DNA of 7,916 bases from Clostridiales bacterium (lineage in GTDB: Bacteria > Bacillota_A > Clostridia > Christensenellales > Borkfalkiaceae). A program made the position numbers and the translations under genes. Within the stretch, counting starts at the first letter, position 1; each line of letters starts with the position of its first letter. Where the stretch lies: assembly GCA_015055785.1 (NCBI GenBank), contig SVHQ01000073.1, forward strand, positions 1 to 7,916. The letters run 5' to 3'. Of the stretch, positions 6,296 to 7,916 are shown piece after piece. The notes beneath the pieces were generated by a model. The model did no database searches. It worked only from the letters and a program-made list of their open reading frames with translations, and was not told the DNA's origin.

Positions 6296-7606
6296 ATGAT
6301 GGAAAAAGAAGTAATTGTAATTGGCGGCGGTCTTGCCGGCAGTGAGGCGGCGTACTATTTGGCGAGCCACGGCATCAAAACCACGTTGGTGGAAATGAAG
6401 CCGAAAAAATTTACGCCTGCACATGAAAGTGAGAATTTTGGGGAGTTGGTGTGTTCCAACTCCTTAAAAAGCAATGACGTATATGCGAACGCGTGCGGAC
6501 TTTTAAAAGAGGAGATGCGAATGCTCGGTTCGATGATTATCGAGGCAGCGGACGCGACCAAAGTACCGGCAGGCGCGGCGTTGGCGGTGGATAGAGAAAA
6601 ATTCTCTGCGTATATCACGGAAAAATTGAAAAATTGTCCAAATCTTACGATTGTCAGCGAAGAGGTGAAAACGCTCCCTGAATTGGAAAAGGAGGGGGGC
6701 AGGTATGCGATTATTGCTACCGGTCCGTTGACGGCAGAGGCTTTGAGTGAAGATATTTTACGCGTGACGGGCGGCGGCTTGCATTTCTATGACGCTTCTG
6801 CGCCTATTATTTCGGCGGAGAGCGTGGACATGACCTGCGCGTTTACGGGCGACAGATATGGAAAGGGCACGGGTGATTACATCAATTGTCCGATGAATAA
6901 GGAAGAATATTACGCTTTTGTCGATGCATTGTTAGCGGCGGAGCGCGTGGAATTGCATGAATTTGAAAAGGGTGAAATTTTCGAGGGGTGTATGCCGATA
7001 GAAGTGATGGCATCGCGCGGACGGGATACCTTGCGTTATGGTACGTTAAAACCCGTTGGTTTGGCAGATGAGGACGGGAAACGTCCGTATGCAGTGTTAC
7101 AGCTTCGCAAAGAGAATGAAGAGGGCACGACGTATAATCTTGTGGGATTTCAGACGAATTTAAAATTCCCCGAACAAAAAAGGGTGTTTTCCATGATTCC
7201 TGCCTTGAAGAATGCAGACTATTTACGTTATGGTGTGATGCATCGAAATACGTATATTCAATCTCCCGATGTTTTAAATCGCGATTTTTCGTTTAAAAAT
7301 AATCGAAGGCTGTTTTTTGCAGGGCAGATCACGGGCGTGGAAGGGTATGTGGAAAGTGCGGCAAGCGGATTATTGGCGGCTATTCACATCACCGATGAAA
7401 TTCTTGGAAGACCCACCCATGTATTTGATGAACGTACAATTTGCGGAGCATTGGAAACGCATATTTCCACGAAAGTGAAAGATTTTCAGCCCATGAATGC
7501 AAATTTCGGTATTTTATCTTCTTTGCCTATGCGCATTAAGGATAAAAAGGAACGATATCACGCTTTGGCAGAGAGAGCCTTGGAATCTATTAAGGAAATG
7601 GTATAA
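6296..7606 (+). CDS. trmFO: Folate/FAD-dependent tRNA (uracil-54-C5)-methyltransferase TrmFO
   Basis: TrmFO makes 5-methyluridine at position 54 of the tRNA T-loop, using methylenetetrahydrofolate as carbon donor and reduced FAD. The N-terminus is a dinucleotide-binding fold, [21 protein letters not shown], ending in the ribose-binding Glu of [15 protein letters not shown] gives Cys53 and [18 protein letters not shown] gives Cys232; these match the two functional cysteines known in the B. subtilis enzyme (Cys53 and Cys226). The C-terminal FAD motif [24 protein letters not shown] is intact. The length of 436 is typical. The start is uncertain within a few codons: GTG 6287, ATG 6296 and ATG 6299 are all in frame. 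AGGA (6281-6284) is too close to the GTG and lies 11 bases from ATG 6296, and homologues begin close to the glycine motif, so I chose 6296. It follows topA by 21 bases, a conserved Firmicutes pairing. Confidence 0.96.
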   Translation: MMEKEVIVIGGGLAGSEAAYYLASHGIKTTLVEMKPKKFTPAHESENFGELVCSNSLKSNDVYANACGLLKEEMRMLGSMIIEAADATKVPAGAALAVDREKFSAYITEKLKNCPNLTIVSEEVKTLPELEKEGGRYAIIATGPLTAEALSEDILRVTGGGLHFYDASAPIISAESVDMTCAFTGDRYGKGTGDYINCPMNKEEYYAFVDALLAAERVELHEFEKGEIFEGCMPIEVMASRGRDTLRYGTLKPVGLADEDGKRPYAVLQLRKENEEGTTYNLVGFQTNLKFPEQKRVFSMIPALKNADYLRYGVMHRNTYIQSPDVLNRDFSFKNNRRLFFAGQITGVEGYVESAASGLLAAIHITDEILGRPTHVFDERTICGALETHISTKVKDFQPMNANFGILSSLPMRIKDKKERYHALAERALESIKEMV

Positions 7607-7610
7607 CATT

Positions 7611-7916
7611 ATGGAATTTAGAGGAACAACGATTTGCGCGGTGAAACGCGGCGGCGTGACGGCGATTGCTGGCGACGGTCAAGTGACCATGGGCGAATCG
7701 GTCATTTTTAAAAACACGGCGGTGAAAGTGCGCCGTATCTTTGGTGGCAAAGTCATTCTTGGTTTTGCTGGTTCTGTAACGGACGCTTTTGCTCTCACCG
7801 AACGATTCGAGGGTATGTTGAATAAATTCGGCGGCAACTTAATGCGTTCTGCTGTGGAGCTTGCAGAGCTTTGGCGTAGCGATAAAATTGGCAGAAAGTT
7901 AGATGCCATGATGATT
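7611..7916 (+). CDS. hslV: ATP-dependent protease proteolytic subunit HslV (ClpQ), 3' end outside window
   Basis: HslV forms the two-ring proteolytic chamber that works with the HslU ATPase to degrade cytoplasmic proteins. The first 102 residues are visible and match the family throughout: [53 protein letters not shown], and [22 protein letters not shown]. The likely nucleophile is Thr6, with Asp22 (Asp17 in the mature E. coli numbering) and Lys39 (the Lys before VRR) as partners. Five residues (MEFRG) precede the threonine, so maturation must remove more than the initiator Met if this start is right. The gene begins four bases after the trmFO stop. The nearest Shine-Dalgarno match, AAGGA at 7592-7596, is 14 bases upstream, so translational coupling to trmFO is plausible. 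The family is about 175 residues long; hslU would be expected next. Confidence 0.95.
   Translation, partial: MEFRGTTICAVKRGGVTAIAGDGQVTMGESVIFKNTAVKVRRIFGGKVILGFAGSVTDAFALTERFEGMLNKFGGNLMRSAVELAELWRSDKIGRKLDAMMI

Overview
The window is an ordinary-looking chromosomal housekeeping stretch of a low-to-moderate GC Gram-positive-type bacterium. Strong purine-rich Shine-Dalgarno sites, a TTG start, YifB/ComM, folate-dependent TrmFO and the dprA-topA-trmFO-hslV order all point to Firmicutes, most likely a Clostridia-type lineage. That placement is inference from gene content and order, not from a search. All convincing genes are on the + strand.

Layout: (1) 1-311 is the 3' part of rplS (ribosomal protein L19), closed by a clear intrinsic terminator at 339-375. 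(2) 376-904 has no convincing gene. It holds a dispersed-repeat-type element: 33-bp tandem units followed by a palindrome whose ends read TTGTCATTGCGAGC / GCTCGCAATGACAA, then AT-rich DNA with a probable promoter for comM. (3) 905-2437 is comM (YifB-type AAA+ helicase). (4) 2438-2676 is a 239-base non-coding gap rich in short inverted repeats, of unknown function. (5) 2677-2940 encodes a small DUF1294 membrane protein. (6) 2969-3844 is dprA, starting at TTG and divergent in its nucleotide-fold signature. (7) 3911-6274 is topA with four C-terminal zinc ribbons. (8) 6296-7606 is trmFO. (9) 7611 to the window end is the 5' part of hslV.

How the genes fit together: comM and dprA both act on incoming single-stranded DNA in natural transformation (branch migration by ComM, RecA loading by DprA), so the left half looks like a small DNA-uptake/recombination cluster. 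It continues into topA-trmFO-hslV, which resembles the B. subtilis dprA-topA-trmFO(gid)-xerC(codV)-clpQ(hslV) region, except that no xerC lies between trmFO and hslV here. I see no intrinsic terminator between comM and the window end, so much of this may be co-transcribed.

I do not see a clear undescribed system. The most interesting features are the mirrored 33-bp repeat/palindrome element (445-640), the structured gap at 2438-2676, and the divergent DprA.
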